Positions 7,854 to 16,295 of a stretch of DNA of 54,458 nt are shown one piece after another. Position 1 is the stretch's first letter. Every line of letters starts with the position of its first letter. Source of the DNA: Burkholderiales bacterium. GTDB taxonomy: Bacteria; Pseudomonadota; Gammaproteobacteria; Burkholderiales; Usitatibacteraceae. The notes beneath the pieces were generated by a model. That model saw only the letters and a list, made by a program, of their open reading frames with translations, ran no database searches and was not told where the DNA came from. Position numbers and translations under genes: made by a program. The stretch is taken from positions 1 through 54,458 of the forward strand of contig JAHCAK010000028.1 of the NCBI GenBank assembly GCA_019634955.1, given 5' to 3'.

Positions 7854-9335
7854 ATGCCGCCCCCCGATACCCCGACGCCTGCCGAGAAGGACGACCGCTG
7901 GCGCGAGGCCGTGCTCACGGCCGGGCTCGCGGTCTTCGACTGGGACGTGGCCGCCCGCCGCATCTGGCGCTCGCCCGAGATGCTCGCCGCCTGGGACTAC
8001 CCCGAGGGGCCGAACGACGCCGTCGACGGCGCGAAGGCGGTGCTGCATCCCGACGACTACCCCTTGTTCCAGGCGCGCATGACCGAGATCGAGGCCGGGT
8101 CGCTCGAACGCGCGACGCTCGAGATCCGCATGCGCTCGCGCGAGGGCGCGTGGCGCTGGATCCGCTGGCGCGCGCGCGTCGTGGCGCGCGGCGAGAACGG
8201 GCGCCCCGCCCGCGTCGTGGGCACCGTGAACGACATCGACGAGCTGTGGAAGGGCCGCGACCTGGCGCGCGAGAGCCAGATGCGCCTGCAGGGCATCGTC
8301 GACTCGGCGATGGACGCGATCATCTCGGTCGACGACGCGCAGCGCATCACCCTCTTCAACCGCGCGGCGGAGCGCATCTTCGGCTACGAGCCGCTCGAGG
8401 TCCTCGGCCAGCCGCTGGAGATGCTCATCCCGGCGCGCTTCCACCGCGAGCACCACGGCCACGTCGAGGCGTTCGGCCGCACCGGCGTCTCCAGCCGCCC
8501 CATGATGGCGCAGCGCATCGTCACCGCCGTCCGCAAGGGGGGCGAGGAGTTCCCCATCGACGCCTCCATCTCGCAGAACGAGATCCGCGGCCACCGCTTC
8601 TACACCGTGATCCTGCGCGACGTGTCGCTGCGCGAGCGCACGCGGCGCGAGCTCGCCCAGGCGCGCGAGGACCTGCGCGAGCTCTCGGTCGCCTCGCGCA
8701 CCGCCCGCGAGCAGGAGAACAGCCGCATCTCGCGCGAGCTGCACGACGAGCTGGGGCAGAACCTCACCTCCCTCAAGATGGACCTCGCCTGGCTCGAGGC
8801 GAACACGGCGCCGGAGCAGGGCCGCATCCGCCAGACGCTCGCCGGCATGCGCACCGTGCTCGACAGCACCGTGGCCGCCACGCGGCGCATCTCGGCGGAC
8901 CTGCGCCCGCTCATGCTCGACGACCTGGGGCTCGCCGCCGCCCTGGAGTGGCTTGCCGAGGAGACCTCGCGTCGCCACGGCTTCACCGTGGACCTCGCCG
9001 TCGACGAGGCGAGCGCGAACCTTTCCGAGCCGCTCGCCTCGCAGGCCTACCGCATCGTGCAGGAGAGCCTCACCAACGCCGGCCGCCACGCGGCGGCGGG
9101 CAAGGTGCGGGTGATGCTGCGCACGATCGGCACCGAGGTCCACCTCGACATCGAGGACGACGGGCGCGGCCTCGCCCCCGAGGACCTGCGCAAGAAGGGC
9201 TCGTTCGGGCTGGTGGGGATCCGCGAGCGCGTCTACACGCTGGCCGGCTCGGTGGAGATCCGCGGCGCGCCGGGGCACGGCACCGTGATCCACGTGCGCC
9301 TGCCGATCCCGGCGCGGCGGGAGGGCGACGCGTGA
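7854..9335 (+). CDS. soluble PAS-domain sensor histidine kinase (NarX/UhpB class)
   Basis: A 493-residue kinase with no membrane helix, so it senses a cytoplasmic signal. Two PAS regions (about 25-130 and 145-255, the second with IISVDDAQRITLFN and NRAAERIFGYEP) are followed by a HisKA_3 dimerisation domain with the phospho-acceptor His297 in SRISRELHDELGQ, and an HATPase domain (QESLTNAGRHA, DDGRGL, GLVGIRERV). Its stop overlaps the GTG start of the next gene (GTGA), the cognate response regulator. The PAS domains show no conserved heme or Fe-S ligand that I can assign; oxygen or redox sensing is only inferred from context. Confidence 0.92.
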   Translation: MPPPDTPTPAEKDDRWREAVLTAGLAVFDWDVAARRIWRSPEMLAAWDYPEGPNDAVDGAKAVLHPDDYPLFQARMTEIEAGSLERATLEIRMRSREGAWRWIRWRARVVARGENGRPARVVGTVNDIDELWKGRDLARESQMRLQGIVDSAMDAIISVDDAQRITLFNRAAERIFGYEPLEVLGQPLEMLIPARFHREHHGHVEAFGRTGVSSRPMMAQRIVTAVRKGGEEFPIDASISQNEIRGHRFYTVILRDVSLRERTRRELAQAREDLRELSVASRTAREQENSRISRELHDELGQNLTSLKMDLAWLEANTAPEQGRIRQTLAGMRTVLDSTVAATRRISADLRPLMLDDLGLAAALEWLAEETSRRHGFTVDLAVDEASANLSEPLASQAYRIVQESLTNAGRHAAAGKVRVMLRTIGTEVHLDIEDDGRGLAPEDLRKKGSFGLVGIRERVYTLAGSVEIRGAPGHGTVIHVRLPIPARREGDA

Positions 9336-9982
9336 CGCGCGTGGTGATCGCCGACGACCACGCCATCGTCCGCGAAGGGCTCAAGCGCATCCTCGAGGGC
9401 CAGGAGGGCATCGAGATCGCGGGCGAGGCGACCAACGGGTTCGAGGCGCTCGACCGCGTGCGCGCCGGCGGCTTCGACATCCTGCTGCTCGACCTCTCCA
9501 TGCCGGGCAAGAGCGGCATCGAGCTCATCAAGCAGGTGAAGGACGAGAGCCCGAAGCTGCGCGTGCTCATCCTCACCATGCACGAGGAGGACCAGTACGC
9601 GGTGCGCGCGATCCGCGCCGGCGCCTCCGGCTACCTCACCAAGGAGAGCGCGCCGGGGCAACTCGTCTCCGCCATCCGGCGCCTCGCCGAGGGGCGCCTC
9701 TACATCAGCCCCAGCGTCGCCGAGCAGCTCGCCCTCGAGGTGCACCCGCAGGGCGACGACGCGCCGCACCGCCACCTCTCGGACCGCGAGTTCGAGGTCT
9801 TCCAGCTGCTGGTCGCGGGCCGCAGCGTCTCGGAGATCGCCGCCCAGCTGCACCTGAGCGTGAAGACCGTCAGCACCCACAAGACGCGCATCCTGCAGAA
9901 GATGAACGCCGCCTCCGTGGCGGACCTCGTGCGCTACGCGATCCGGCACCGCCTCTCGCCCACGCCCCCCGCCTCCGCCTGA
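9332..9982 (+). CDS. NarL/FixJ-family response regulator
   Basis: A 216-residue two-domain regulator. The receiver domain has the acidic pair DD in VVIADDHA, phospho-acceptor Asp54 (LLLDLSMPG) and the conserved Lys in YLTKES. The C-terminal LuxR-type helix-turn-helix reads LSDREFEVFQLLVAGRS...LHLSVKTVSTHK. GTG start at 9332 overlaps the sensor kinase stop by four bases, so the pair is co-translated. A cluster of TCCTAC elements directly downstream of the gene (9992-10030) is a candidate target. Confidence 0.93.
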   Translation: MTRVVIADDHAIVREGLKRILEGQEGIEIAGEATNGFEALDRVRAGGFDILLLDLSMPGKSGIELIKQVKDESPKLRVLILTMHEEDQYAVRAIRAGASGYLTKESAPGQLVSAIRRLAEGRLYISPSVAEQLALEVHPQGDDAPHRHLSDREFEVFQLLVAGRSVSEIAAQLHLSVKTVSTHKTRILQKMNAASVADLVRYAIRHRLSPTPPASA

Positions 9983-9991
9983 GCCCGCGCC

Positions 9992-10030
9992 GTAGGACGA
10001 TTCCTACCCCGCGGCGCGGCGCCGTCCTAC
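9992..10030. promoter_or_regulatory. three TCCTAC elements, two as an inverted pair
   Basis: GTAGGA-CGAT-TCCTAC (9992-10007) forms a perfect palindrome and a third TCCTAC follows at 10025-10030. It sits 90 bp before the single-domain regulator gene. Possibly a binding site for the LuxR-type regulator upstream; there is no T run, so it is not an obvious terminator. Confidence 0.4.
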
Positions 10031-10119
10031 CCCCCGAATCAGCCCGCGCCGATAGGCCGCGCCGCGGGCGCCGCCCACAATGCGGCCATGTCCTCCCCCC
10101 GCGAAGCTCCCCTGCCGTG

Positions 10120-10503
10120 ATGGACCTCTACATCGTCGAAGACTCGATCCCCGTCCGCGAGCGCCTGCTGCGCACGCTGGAGGGCATGGACGACCTCGAC
10201 GTGGTGGGGACGGCCGAGGACGTCCCGGCCGCCATCGACGGGCTCACCCGCACGCCGCCCGACGCCCTCATCCTCGACCTGCAGCTGCCCAGCGGGTCCG
10301 GCCTGCAGGTGCTGCGCGCCGTCCGCGAGAAGCTGCCGAAGATGCGCGTGATCGTCATGACCAATTTCGCCGCGGAGCCGTACCGCAAGGCCGCGATCGC
10401 CGCCGGCGCCGAGGTGTTCCTGGACAAGTCGGCCGAGTTCGACCGCGTCCGCGACATCCTCTGCGGCTGGCGCGACGAGGCCCGCGGCCCCGCGCTGCAC
10501 TGA
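10120..10503 (+). CDS. single-domain response regulator
   Basis: A 127-residue stand-alone receiver domain (CheY-like) with acidic residues at VEDS, phospho-acceptor Asp53 (LILDLQLPSG), a conserved Thr/Asn at VMTNFA and the Lys in FLDKSAEF. There is no output domain. ATG at 10120 is preferred; a GTG lies immediately before it at 10117. It sits between a complete two-component pair and the Crp/Fnr gene, so it may compete for or relay phosphate from the PAS kinase, but that is inference. Confidence 0.88.
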   Translation: MDLYIVEDSIPVRERLLRTLEGMDDLDVVGTAEDVPAAIDGLTRTPPDALILDLQLPSGSGLQVLRAVREKLPKMRVIVMTNFAAEPYRKAAIAAGAEVFLDKSAEFDRVRDILCGWRDEARGPALH

Positions 10504-10534
10504 ATCCCCGATGCCCACCCGAAAGGAAACCGCC

Positions 10535-11341
10535 ATGAGCACCGTCCGAGCCACGAGCCACGCCGATGCCCATCGTTCCAACCTCGCCGAGGCCTGCCGC
10601 CTGCTGGGCCTGCCCGAAGTCGCGGGCGCCCGCCAGGTCGACGCCTCGTTCCTGCACCGGCGCCTGAAGGCCGGCCAGCGGCTCACCTCGCAGGGCGAGC
10701 CCTTCGAGGCCCTCTACATCGTGGCCGAGGGCTTCTTCAAGACCTTCGTCGCCGACGAAACGGGCAACCAGCTGGTGCTGGGCTTCCCGCTGCGCGGCGA
10801 CCTCGTGGGGGCCGACGGACTCTGCAACCACCGGCACGCCTCCTACGCGGTGGCGCTCACCGACGCCGAGGTCGTGGTCGTGCCCTTCCGCAGCATCGCC
10901 CACCTCGGGCGCTCGCTCGACGACTTCGAGCAGCTCATCTACCGCGCCATCAGCCGCGAGCTGGTGACGGACCACTCGCTGCGCTCGCTCATCGGCACGC
11001 TGGGCGCGGAGGCCCGCGTCGCGCGCTTCCTCGCGAACTTCGCGGACCGCTGCGGCCGCGCCGGCTGCCCGGCCGTGCGCATCACGCTGCCGATGACGCG
11101 CCAGGAGATCGGCAGCTACCTCGGCCTCACGCTCGAGACGGTGAGCCGCTCGTTCTCCGCGCTCGCCGACGCCGGCCTCATCCACGTCGCCCAGCGCGAG
11201 GTGGAGCTGTGCGACGTCGACCAGCTGCGCGTGCTGCAGAAGCTGCACGCGACGACCGCCGCCCGCGCGGGCGCCCGCCGCGGCGACCGGCCGGCCCGCC
11301 GCAACGTGACGTGGATGGACATGCTCGGCGCCGCCGCCTGA
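10535..11341 (+). CDS. Crp/Fnr-family transcriptional regulator
   Basis: A 268-residue regulator with an N-terminal cyclic-nucleotide-binding-type barrel and a C-terminal winged helix. The recognition helix reads LGLTLETVSRSF, with the E-T-V-S-R pattern that in Fnr contacts TTGAT half-sites. Before the barrel there is only one cysteine (residue 21), so the four-Cys Fe-S cluster of true Fnr is absent; it is closer to Dnr/FixK-like proteins that sense NO or are controlled by expression. The start at 10535 has AAGGAAA upstream. Likely the regulator of the TTGAY-N4-RTCAA sites in this window. The final 35 residues form an Arg/Ala-rich extension. Confidence 0.92.
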   Translation: MSTVRATSHADAHRSNLAEACRLLGLPEVAGARQVDASFLHRRLKAGQRLTSQGEPFEALYIVAEGFFKTFVADETGNQLVLGFPLRGDLVGADGLCNHRHASYAVALTDAEVVVVPFRSIAHLGRSLDDFEQLIYRAISRELVTDHSLRSLIGTLGAEARVARFLANFADRCGRAGCPAVRITLPMTRQEIGSYLGLTLETVSRSFSALADAGLIHVAQREVELCDVDQLRVLQKLHATTAARAGARRGDRPARRNVTWMDMLGAAA

Positions 11342-11379
11342 CCCGCTCCTCTCGCCGTGCCACGGCACGGCCTTCCAGC

Positions 11380-11407
11380 GAGGCGGCGGATGCCGCCTCT
11401 TTTTTTT
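11380..11407 (+). terminator. Rho-independent terminator after the Crp/Fnr gene
   Basis: GAGGCGGC / GCCGCCTC with loop GGAT, followed by eight T. It closes the regulatory block before the alcohol dehydrogenase gene. Confidence 0.9.
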
Positions 11408-11434
11408 CCGTCGCCGCCGCGGTAGGGTCGCGGC

Positions 11435-12427
11435 ATGCACGACCTCGCGATGGCGCTCGTCGCGCCGCGGCAGCCGCTGGTGGCGCTGCACCGGCCCGTC
11501 CCCGACCCCGGGCCCGGCGAGGTGCTCCTCGAGGTGGGCGCCTGCGGCGTGTGCCGCACGGACCTGCACATCGCCGACGGCGACCTGCCCTTGCCGCGCT
11601 CGCCCCTGGTGCCGGGGCACGAGATCGTCGGGCGCGTCGTCTCCGCGGGCCCCGGCGCCCGACGCTTCCGGCCGGGCGACCGCGTCGGCGTCCCCTGGCT
11701 GGGCGGCACCTGCGGCCACTGCCGCCAGTGCACGGGGGGCCGCGAGAACCTCTGCGACGAGGCCGTGTTCACCGGATACCACCGCGACGGCGGCTACGCG
11801 CGGCACGCGCTGGCGGACGAGCGCTTCTGTCTCGCCATTCCACCCGCCTACGACGACGCGCACGCGGCGCCGCTGCTCTGCGCCGGCCTCATCGGTTACC
11901 GTGCCTACGCGATGGCAGCGGGCGCCGCGAGGCTCGGGCTCTACGGCTTCGGCGCGGCCGCCCACCTCATCGCGCAGGTCGCGATCGCCGAGGGGCGCGA
12001 GGTGTTCGCCTTCACCCGGCCGGGCGACGCGCGCTCGCAGGCCTTCGCGAGAAGCCTCGGCTGTGCGTGGGCCGGCGAGTCCACGGACGCGCCGCCGGCG
12101 CCTCTCGACGCCGCGATCCTCTTCGCGCCGGTGGGCAGCCTCGTCCCGGCCGCGCTCGCGGCCACGGCGAAGGCGGGCATGGTCGTCTGCGCCGGCATCC
12201 ACATGAGCGACATCCCGGCATTTCCGTACCGGCTGCTCTGGGGAGAGCGCATCGTGCGCTCGGTCGCGAACCTCACGCGCGCCGATGGCGAGTCGTTCAT
12301 GGCGCTCGCGGCGCGAACGCCGCTGGACGCCCGGCCGGTGCCTTACGCGCTCGAGCGCGCCAACGACGCCCTGGAGGACCTCCGGCGCGGCGCCTTTGAC
12401 GGCGCCGCCGTGCTCACGATGCGCTAG
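11435..12427 (+). CDS. zinc-dependent alcohol dehydrogenase
   Basis: A 330-residue MDR-superfamily oxidoreductase. The catalytic zinc ligands appear in CGVCRTDLHIADGD and PGHEIVGRV; the structural zinc site is CGHCRQCTGGRENLCDEA. The Rossmann fold uses LGLYGFGAAAHLIAQVA, which is one base pattern off the usual GxGxxG (G-F-G-A-A-A-H). Similar stand-alone enzymes belong to Anr-controlled low-oxygen clusters next to MBL nucleases and regulators. It probably interconverts a primary alcohol and aldehyde with NAD(P). No Fnr-type site is visible in its short upstream region. Confidence 0.9.
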   Translation: MHDLAMALVAPRQPLVALHRPVPDPGPGEVLLEVGACGVCRTDLHIADGDLPLPRSPLVPGHEIVGRVVSAGPGARRFRPGDRVGVPWLGGTCGHCRQCTGGRENLCDEAVFTGYHRDGGYARHALADERFCLAIPPAYDDAHAAPLLCAGLIGYRAYAMAAGAARLGLYGFGAAAHLIAQVAIAEGREVFAFTRPGDARSQAFARSLGCAWAGESTDAPPAPLDAAILFAPVGSLVPAALAATAKAGMVVCAGIHMSDIPAFPYRLLWGERIVRSVANLTRADGESFMALAARTPLDARPVPYALERANDALEDLRRGAFDGAAVLTMR

Positions 12428-12448
12428 CGGCCAGGCCCACGGGCGCGG

Positions 12449-12973
12449 CTACTGCGAGAGCCCGAGGAGGACGCCGCTTGCCACGCAGGAGAGCGTGTCC
12501 CCGGCCCCGTCGCCGCCGGCCGGCGCCTGGCGCAGGAGCGCGGCCGCCGAGTCGATCCGCGCGCGAAGCGGCTGCGGGATGGCACGCGCGTATCCCCACC
12601 CTTCCCCGAGTTCGCGGTCGAGGCGCACGAACTCGGCCACGAGCCGCTCGCGCTCCGCGCCGCCCAGCGCGGCGCGCCCCTCGGCGAATTCCCGCGCCGC
12701 GAGCTCCACCGCCAGCAACGCGCGCCCCACGGCGTCCTCGAGCCCCGCCCAGGCGCCGCGGTGCGCGTCCCTCACCGGCGCGGTGGGCGGCAAGTCGCAG
12801 CTCGCGATGCCTTCGCCGACGGTGCGCGCGACGGTCGCGATGTGCGCGGCCGTGAGCGGACGGCTTCGCAGCGCGTGCAGCGCCAGGTCGCGGACGGCGT
12901 CGCGGACGTTGCCCGCGCTCGCGGCCTCGCGGGTGCCGCGCAGCAGGTCTTCGGCGGAGACGGGACGGATCAT
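12449..12973 (-). CDS. uncharacterised helical protein
   Basis: A 174-residue protein that I do not recognise. It is predicted to be almost entirely alpha-helical, rich in Ala, Arg and Glu, with no signal peptide, membrane helix or metal motif; the two cysteines are not in a motif. It starts with MIRPVSAEDLLRGTREA. The gene is divergent from an exported protein gene and shares a 153-bp gap holding an Fnr-type site. It converges with the alcohol dehydrogenase gene 21 bp away. The start is uncertain; an in-frame ATG lies 39 bp upstream. Codon use looks like that of the neighbours, supporting a real gene. Confidence 0.65.
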   Translation of the reverse strand: MIRPVSAEDLLRGTREAASAGNVRDAVRDLALHALRSRPLTAAHIATVARTVGEGIASCDLPPTAPVRDAHRGAWAGLEDAVGRALLAVELAAREFAEGRAALGGAERERLVAEFVRLDRELGEGWGYARAIPQPLRARIDSAAALLRQAPAGGDGAGDTLSCVASGVLLGLSQ

Positions 12974-13047
12974 CGGGATTCCCGGGCAGCGGCTTCTCGC
13001 CCGGCCGCCCACTCGCGTCGAGACTAGAGCATGGACCCGCGCCGGTG

Positions 13048-13061
13048 TTGAGATGGATCAA
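13048..13061. promoter_or_regulatory. Crp/Fnr-type site
   Basis: TTGAG-ATGG-ATCAA, one base from the Fnr consensus TTGAT-N4-ATCAA. It is 65 bp before the exported protein at 13127 with a possible -10 box TACGAT at 13092-13097, and 75 bp before the divergent gene at 12973. Confidence 0.55.
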
Positions 13062-13126
13062 CGGCGCGGGCGCGCCGGGGCCGGGGTGCGCTACGATACG
13101 GGCACGACCCTACGGACCGACTCGCC

Positions 13127-13588
13127 ATGAAGCCCACGCGCCTCCTGCTCTCGTGCCTCGCCGCATTCGCGGCCACCGCCGCCTTCGGCGCCCCGCCCGA
13201 TGCCTGCACGATCGTCTCGATCGACGAGGTGAACACGATCGCCGCGGGATCGGCGGCACGCATATCGCCCCGGCGCGCGGGCAACCCCTCGGAATGCGCC
13301 TTCGAGGACTCGCGCCGCGGCGCGGTGCTCGTCCTGCGCCTGCGCGAGGTCCAGTACGCCGCCGAGAACGAGCTGCAGTACGAGCGCGAGAACCTCGAGA
13401 AGATCTACCGCGGCAAGGTGAAGTGGATCGAGGGCGTGGGCGACCGCGCCTTCTGGTTCCAGGCCAACCGCTCGGCGATGTTCCGCAAGGGCAAGACCCT
13501 CGTGACGGTCACGTTCTCGCGGGAGAAGAACGCCAACGAGGTGGACACGATGCAGCTCGCCCGGCTCGTGGAGAACCGGCTGAAGTAG
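13127..13588 (+). CDS. exported protein of unknown function
   Basis: A 153-residue protein with a clear signal peptide (residues 1-21, ending AFGA). The mature part has two cysteines (in PDACTIVS and PSECAFED) placed to form a disulfide and a mixed alpha/beta pattern, VNTIAAGSA then GVGDRAFW, resembling small secreted DUF3558-like proteins; that likeness is weak. No heme motif. An Fnr-type site and a TACGAT -10 box lie upstream, suggesting production under low oxygen. Function unknown. Confidence 0.8.
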   Translation: MKPTRLLLSCLAAFAATAAFGAPPDACTIVSIDEVNTIAAGSAARISPRRAGNPSECAFEDSRRGAVLVLRLREVQYAAENELQYERENLEKIYRGKVKWIEGVGDRAFWFQANRSAMFRKGKTLVTVTFSREKNANEVDTMQLARLVENRLK

Positions 13589-13625
13589 GGCTGCCCTCCG
13601 CCGCGAAGGGACGACCGTTGCATGG

Positions 13626-13662
13626 ATTGGCAGCGCCAATCGCGCGAATCGGAACAATCTAT
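13626..13662 (+). promoter_or_regulatory. OxyR-type operator before rubrerythrin
   Basis: Four tetranucleotides ATTG, CAAT, ATCG, CTAT spaced by exactly seven bases each, the OxyR footprint layout. The last block overlaps a TTGGAC -35 box (13662-13667), the same arrangement as before the peroxiredoxin gene; a weak -10 (TAGGAT, 13687-13692) follows. Confidence 0.65.
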
Positions 13663-13759
13663 TGGACGAAGAGTCCCTGCCCTCCTTAGGATGGCCGGCG
13701 TTACAGTTGTCCATCCGACGGATGCCTCGACGGCATCGTCACCCAACCAGGAGGCCCGC

Positions 13760-14182
13760 ATGAAACCCCTCAAAGGCACCAAGACCCACCAGAACCTCAA
13801 GGACGCCTTCGCCGGCGAGTCCCAGGCCAACCGCCGTTACCTCTACTTCGCAAACAAGGCCGACGTGGAAGGCAACAACGACGTCGCCTCGCTGTTCCGC
13901 TCGACCGCCGAGGGCGAGACGGGCCACGCGCACGGCCACCTCGACTACCTGGCGCAGGTGGGCGACCCGGCGACCGACCTGCCGATCGGCTCCTCGCGCA
14001 ACAACCTCAAGTCGGCCGTGGCCGGCGAGACGCACGAGTACACGGACATGTACCCGGGCATGGCCAAGAGCGCGCGCGACGAGGGCTTCGAGGAGATCGC
14101 CGACTGGTTCGAGACGCTGGCCAAGGCCGAGCGCTCGCACGCCAACAAGTTCCAGAAGGCGCTCGACGCGCTGGTGGACTGA
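13760..14182 (+). CDS. rubrerythrin (diiron domain only)
   Basis: A 140-residue ferritin-like protein lacking the C-terminal rubredoxin domain of classical rubrerythrin. Diiron ligands are visible as Glu20 ([10 protein letters not shown]), E53-x-x-H56 (GETGHAH), Glu90/Glu93 (AGETHEY) and E124-x-x-H127 (AERSHA). It is expected to reduce hydrogen peroxide using electrons from a separate donor. The start at 13760 has AGGAGG upstream. It is preceded by an OxyR-type operator and closed by its own terminator; the next two genes (Fe-S oxidoreductase and DUF3501) recur with rubrerythrins and may supply electrons. Confidence 0.93.
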   Translation: MKPLKGTKTHQNLKDAFAGESQANRRYLYFANKADVEGNNDVASLFRSTAEGETGHAHGHLDYLAQVGDPATDLPIGSSRNNLKSAVAGETHEYTDMYPGMAKSARDEGFEEIADWFETLAKAERSHANKFQKALDALVD

Positions 14183-14215
14183 CCGCGGAGCGGAGAACCC
14201 CGCGCGACGCGTACC

Positions 14216-14241
14216 AAAGGGGCGGGCGACCGCCCCTTTTT
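14216..14241 (+). terminator. Rho-independent terminator after rubrerythrin
   Basis: GGGGCGG / CCGCCCC with GCGA loop, A run before and five T after. It lies between rubrerythrin and the Fe-S protein gene, so the latter may depend on read-through or its own promoter. Confidence 0.88.
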
Positions 14242-14270
14242 GCTGGCGAAACTGCTAGGACGACAGAGCC

Positions 14271-15611
14271 ATGAGCGTGAGAGAAGGCAGCCTCGAGGCC
14301 CCCACCCGGCATCCTCTCGAGTGGAAGAACCCGGAGTTCTACGACGAGGCGAAGCTCTTCGCCGAGATGGAGCGCGTGTTCGACATCTGCCACGGGTGCC
14401 GGCGCTGCGTGAGCCTGTGCGGCTCGTTCCCGACGCTCTTCGACCTGGTCGACGAGAGCCCCACGCTGGAAGTCGACGGGGTCGCGAAGGAGGCGTACTG
14501 GAAGGTGGTCGACCAGTGCTACCTGTGCGACGTCTGCTACATGACCAAGTGCCCGTACGTGCCGCCGCACCCGTGGAACCTCGATTTCCCGCACCTGATG
14601 CTGCGCGCCAAGGCGGTCAAGTTCGCGAGCGGGAAGGTGCCCTTCAAGGACAAGTTGCTCGCGTCGACCGACGGCCTGGGCACGCTCGCGAGCATCCCGG
14701 TGGTCACGCAGGTGACCAACGCCCTCAACAGGTCGGGCGCGGCTCGCGGCCTGATGGAAGGCGCCCTGGGCGTCGACAGGACCGCCTGGGTGCCCGAGTA
14801 CGCCGGCGCGAAGTTCCGCTCCAACGTGGCGAGGAGCGCGGCGTTCCCCGTGAAGGACGGCAGCCGCACGCCCGGCAAGGTGGCGATCTACGCGACCTGC
14901 TACATCAACTACAACGAGCCCGGGATCGGCCACGACCTGGTGAAGATCCTCGCGCACAACGAGATCCCGTACGTGATCGCCGAGAAGGAGGCCTGCTGCG
15001 GCATGCCCAAGCTGGAGCTCGGGGACCTGCAGGCGGTCGCCGCCAACAAGGAGAAGAACATCCCGGCGCTGGCGAAGCTCGCGCGCGAGGGCTACGCGAT
15101 CGTCACGCCCATCCCGTCCTGCACGCTCATGTTCAAGCAGGAGCTGCCGCTCATGTTTCCGGACGACCCGGACGTGCGGGCCGTGCAGGAGGCGATGTTC
15201 GACCCCTTCGAGTACCTCGTCCTGCGCCACAAGGACGGGCTGCTGAAGACAGACTTCGGCAAGCCGCTGGGCAAGGTCTCCTACCACATCCCCTGCCACT
15301 CGCGCGTGCAGAACGTGGGCCAGAAGACGCGCGAGGCGCTGGAGCTGGTGCCCGGCACGACGGTGAACACCGTCGAACGCTGCTCGGGGCACTCCGGCAC
15401 CTGGGGCTGCAAGAAGGAGTTCCACCAGATGGCGATGAAGATCGGCCGGCCCGTCTTCCGCCAGATGGCCGAGCCGCAGCCCGACTGGATCAGCTCCGAC
15501 TGCCAGCTGGGCGGCCGACACATCGAGCAGGGCATGGGCGACACGAAGGGCCACGCCCAGCTCCGCCACCCCATCACCCTCCTGCGGATGGCCTACGGCC
15601 TGCCGGATTGA
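14271..15611 (+). CDS. (Fe-S)-binding oxidoreductase, GlpC/HdrD-like
   Basis: A 446-residue soluble protein with an N-terminal ferredoxin-like domain carrying two cluster motifs ([15 protein letters not shown] and [17 protein letters not shown]) and two CCG-type domains (CYINYN...[17 protein letters not shown]...[12 protein letters not shown]), as in GlpC and heterodisulfide reductase subunit D. It likely passes electrons to a partner. In many betaproteobacteria this protein is encoded with rubrerythrin and DUF3501, as here, so the proposed job is electron delivery to the diiron peroxidase. Natural donor unknown. Confidence 0.92.
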   Translation: MSVREGSLEAPTRHPLEWKNPEFYDEAKLFAEMERVFDICHGCRRCVSLCGSFPTLFDLVDESPTLEVDGVAKEAYWKVVDQCYLCDVCYMTKCPYVPPHPWNLDFPHLMLRAKAVKFASGKVPFKDKLLASTDGLGTLASIPVVTQVTNALNRSGAARGLMEGALGVDRTAWVPEYAGAKFRSNVARSAAFPVKDGSRTPGKVAIYATCYINYNEPGIGHDLVKILAHNEIPYVIAEKEACCGMPKLELGDLQAVAANKEKNIPALAKLAREGYAIVTPIPSCTLMFKQELPLMFPDDPDVRAVQEAMFDPFEYLVLRHKDGLLKTDFGKPLGKVSYHIPCHSRVQNVGQKTREALELVPGTTVNTVERCSGHSGTWGCKKEFHQMAMKIGRPVFRQMAEPQPDWISSDCQLGGRHIEQGMGDTKGHAQLRHPITLLRMAYGLPD

Positions 15612-15667
15612 AGGCACCCGGAGCGCCTTCACGAGACCCTCCGCGTTCATCCGCGGTTCCCATCCCG

Positions 15668-16276
15668 ATGGAAGCCATGACGACCACGACCATGCCCAAG
15701 ATCACCCGCGATTCCCTCATGACCCTCGAGGCCTACGCGAAGGCCCGCAAGGATTTCCGCGCGCAAGTGCTCGAGCACAAGAAGCCGCGGGCGGTCCATC
15801 TCGGGGACCACGTGACGCTCCTCTTCGAGGACGAGCTCACCATCCGCTACCAGATCCAGGAGATGCTGCGGATCGAGAAGACCTTCGAGGAGCGCGGCAT
15901 CCAGGACGAGCTCGACGCCTACAACCCCCTCGTGCCTGACGGGCGCAACTTCAAGGCCACGATGATGATCGAGTACGAGGACGTGGAGGAGCGCCGCAAG
16001 GCGCTCGCGAAGCTCAAGGGCGTCGAGGACAAGGTCTGGGTGCAGGTCGAGGGCTGCCCGAAGGCATGGGCCATCGCCGACGAGGACCTCGAGCGCGAGA
16101 ACGAGGAGAAGACCTCGTCCGTGCACTTCCTGCGCTTCGAGCTCACGCAGGAGATGGCCGACGCGCTCAAGTACGGCCTCGCCCTGTCCATCGGCGTCGA
16201 CCACCCCGCGTACAAGGCCGCGCGCGAGCCGGTCTCCGCGGAGACGCGCGCGGCGCTGGTGAAGGACCTCGCCTGA
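15668..16276 (+). CDS. DUF3501 family protein
   Basis: A 202-residue cytoplasmic protein recognised by its opening ITRDSLMTLEAYAKARKDFR and the GDHVTLLFEDELTIRYQIQEML region. The family has no assigned activity but is regularly found beside rubrerythrin and a GlpC-like Fe-S protein. It contains one cysteine (VEGCPKAW) and no cofactor motif. Three in-frame ATGs (15668, 15677, 15692) are possible starts and none has a strong ribosome site; the first is used here. It converges with the TPR gene downstream. Confidence 0.85.
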   Translation: MEAMTTTTMPKITRDSLMTLEAYAKARKDFRAQVLEHKKPRAVHLGDHVTLLFEDELTIRYQIQEMLRIEKTFEERGIQDELDAYNPLVPDGRNFKATMMIEYEDVEERRKALAKLKGVEDKVWVQVEGCPKAWAIADEDLERENEEKTSSVHFLRFELTQEMADALKYGLALSIGVDHPAYKAAREPVSAETRAALVKDLA

Positions 16277-16295
16277 GCGGCGGGGCCCTTCGCTT

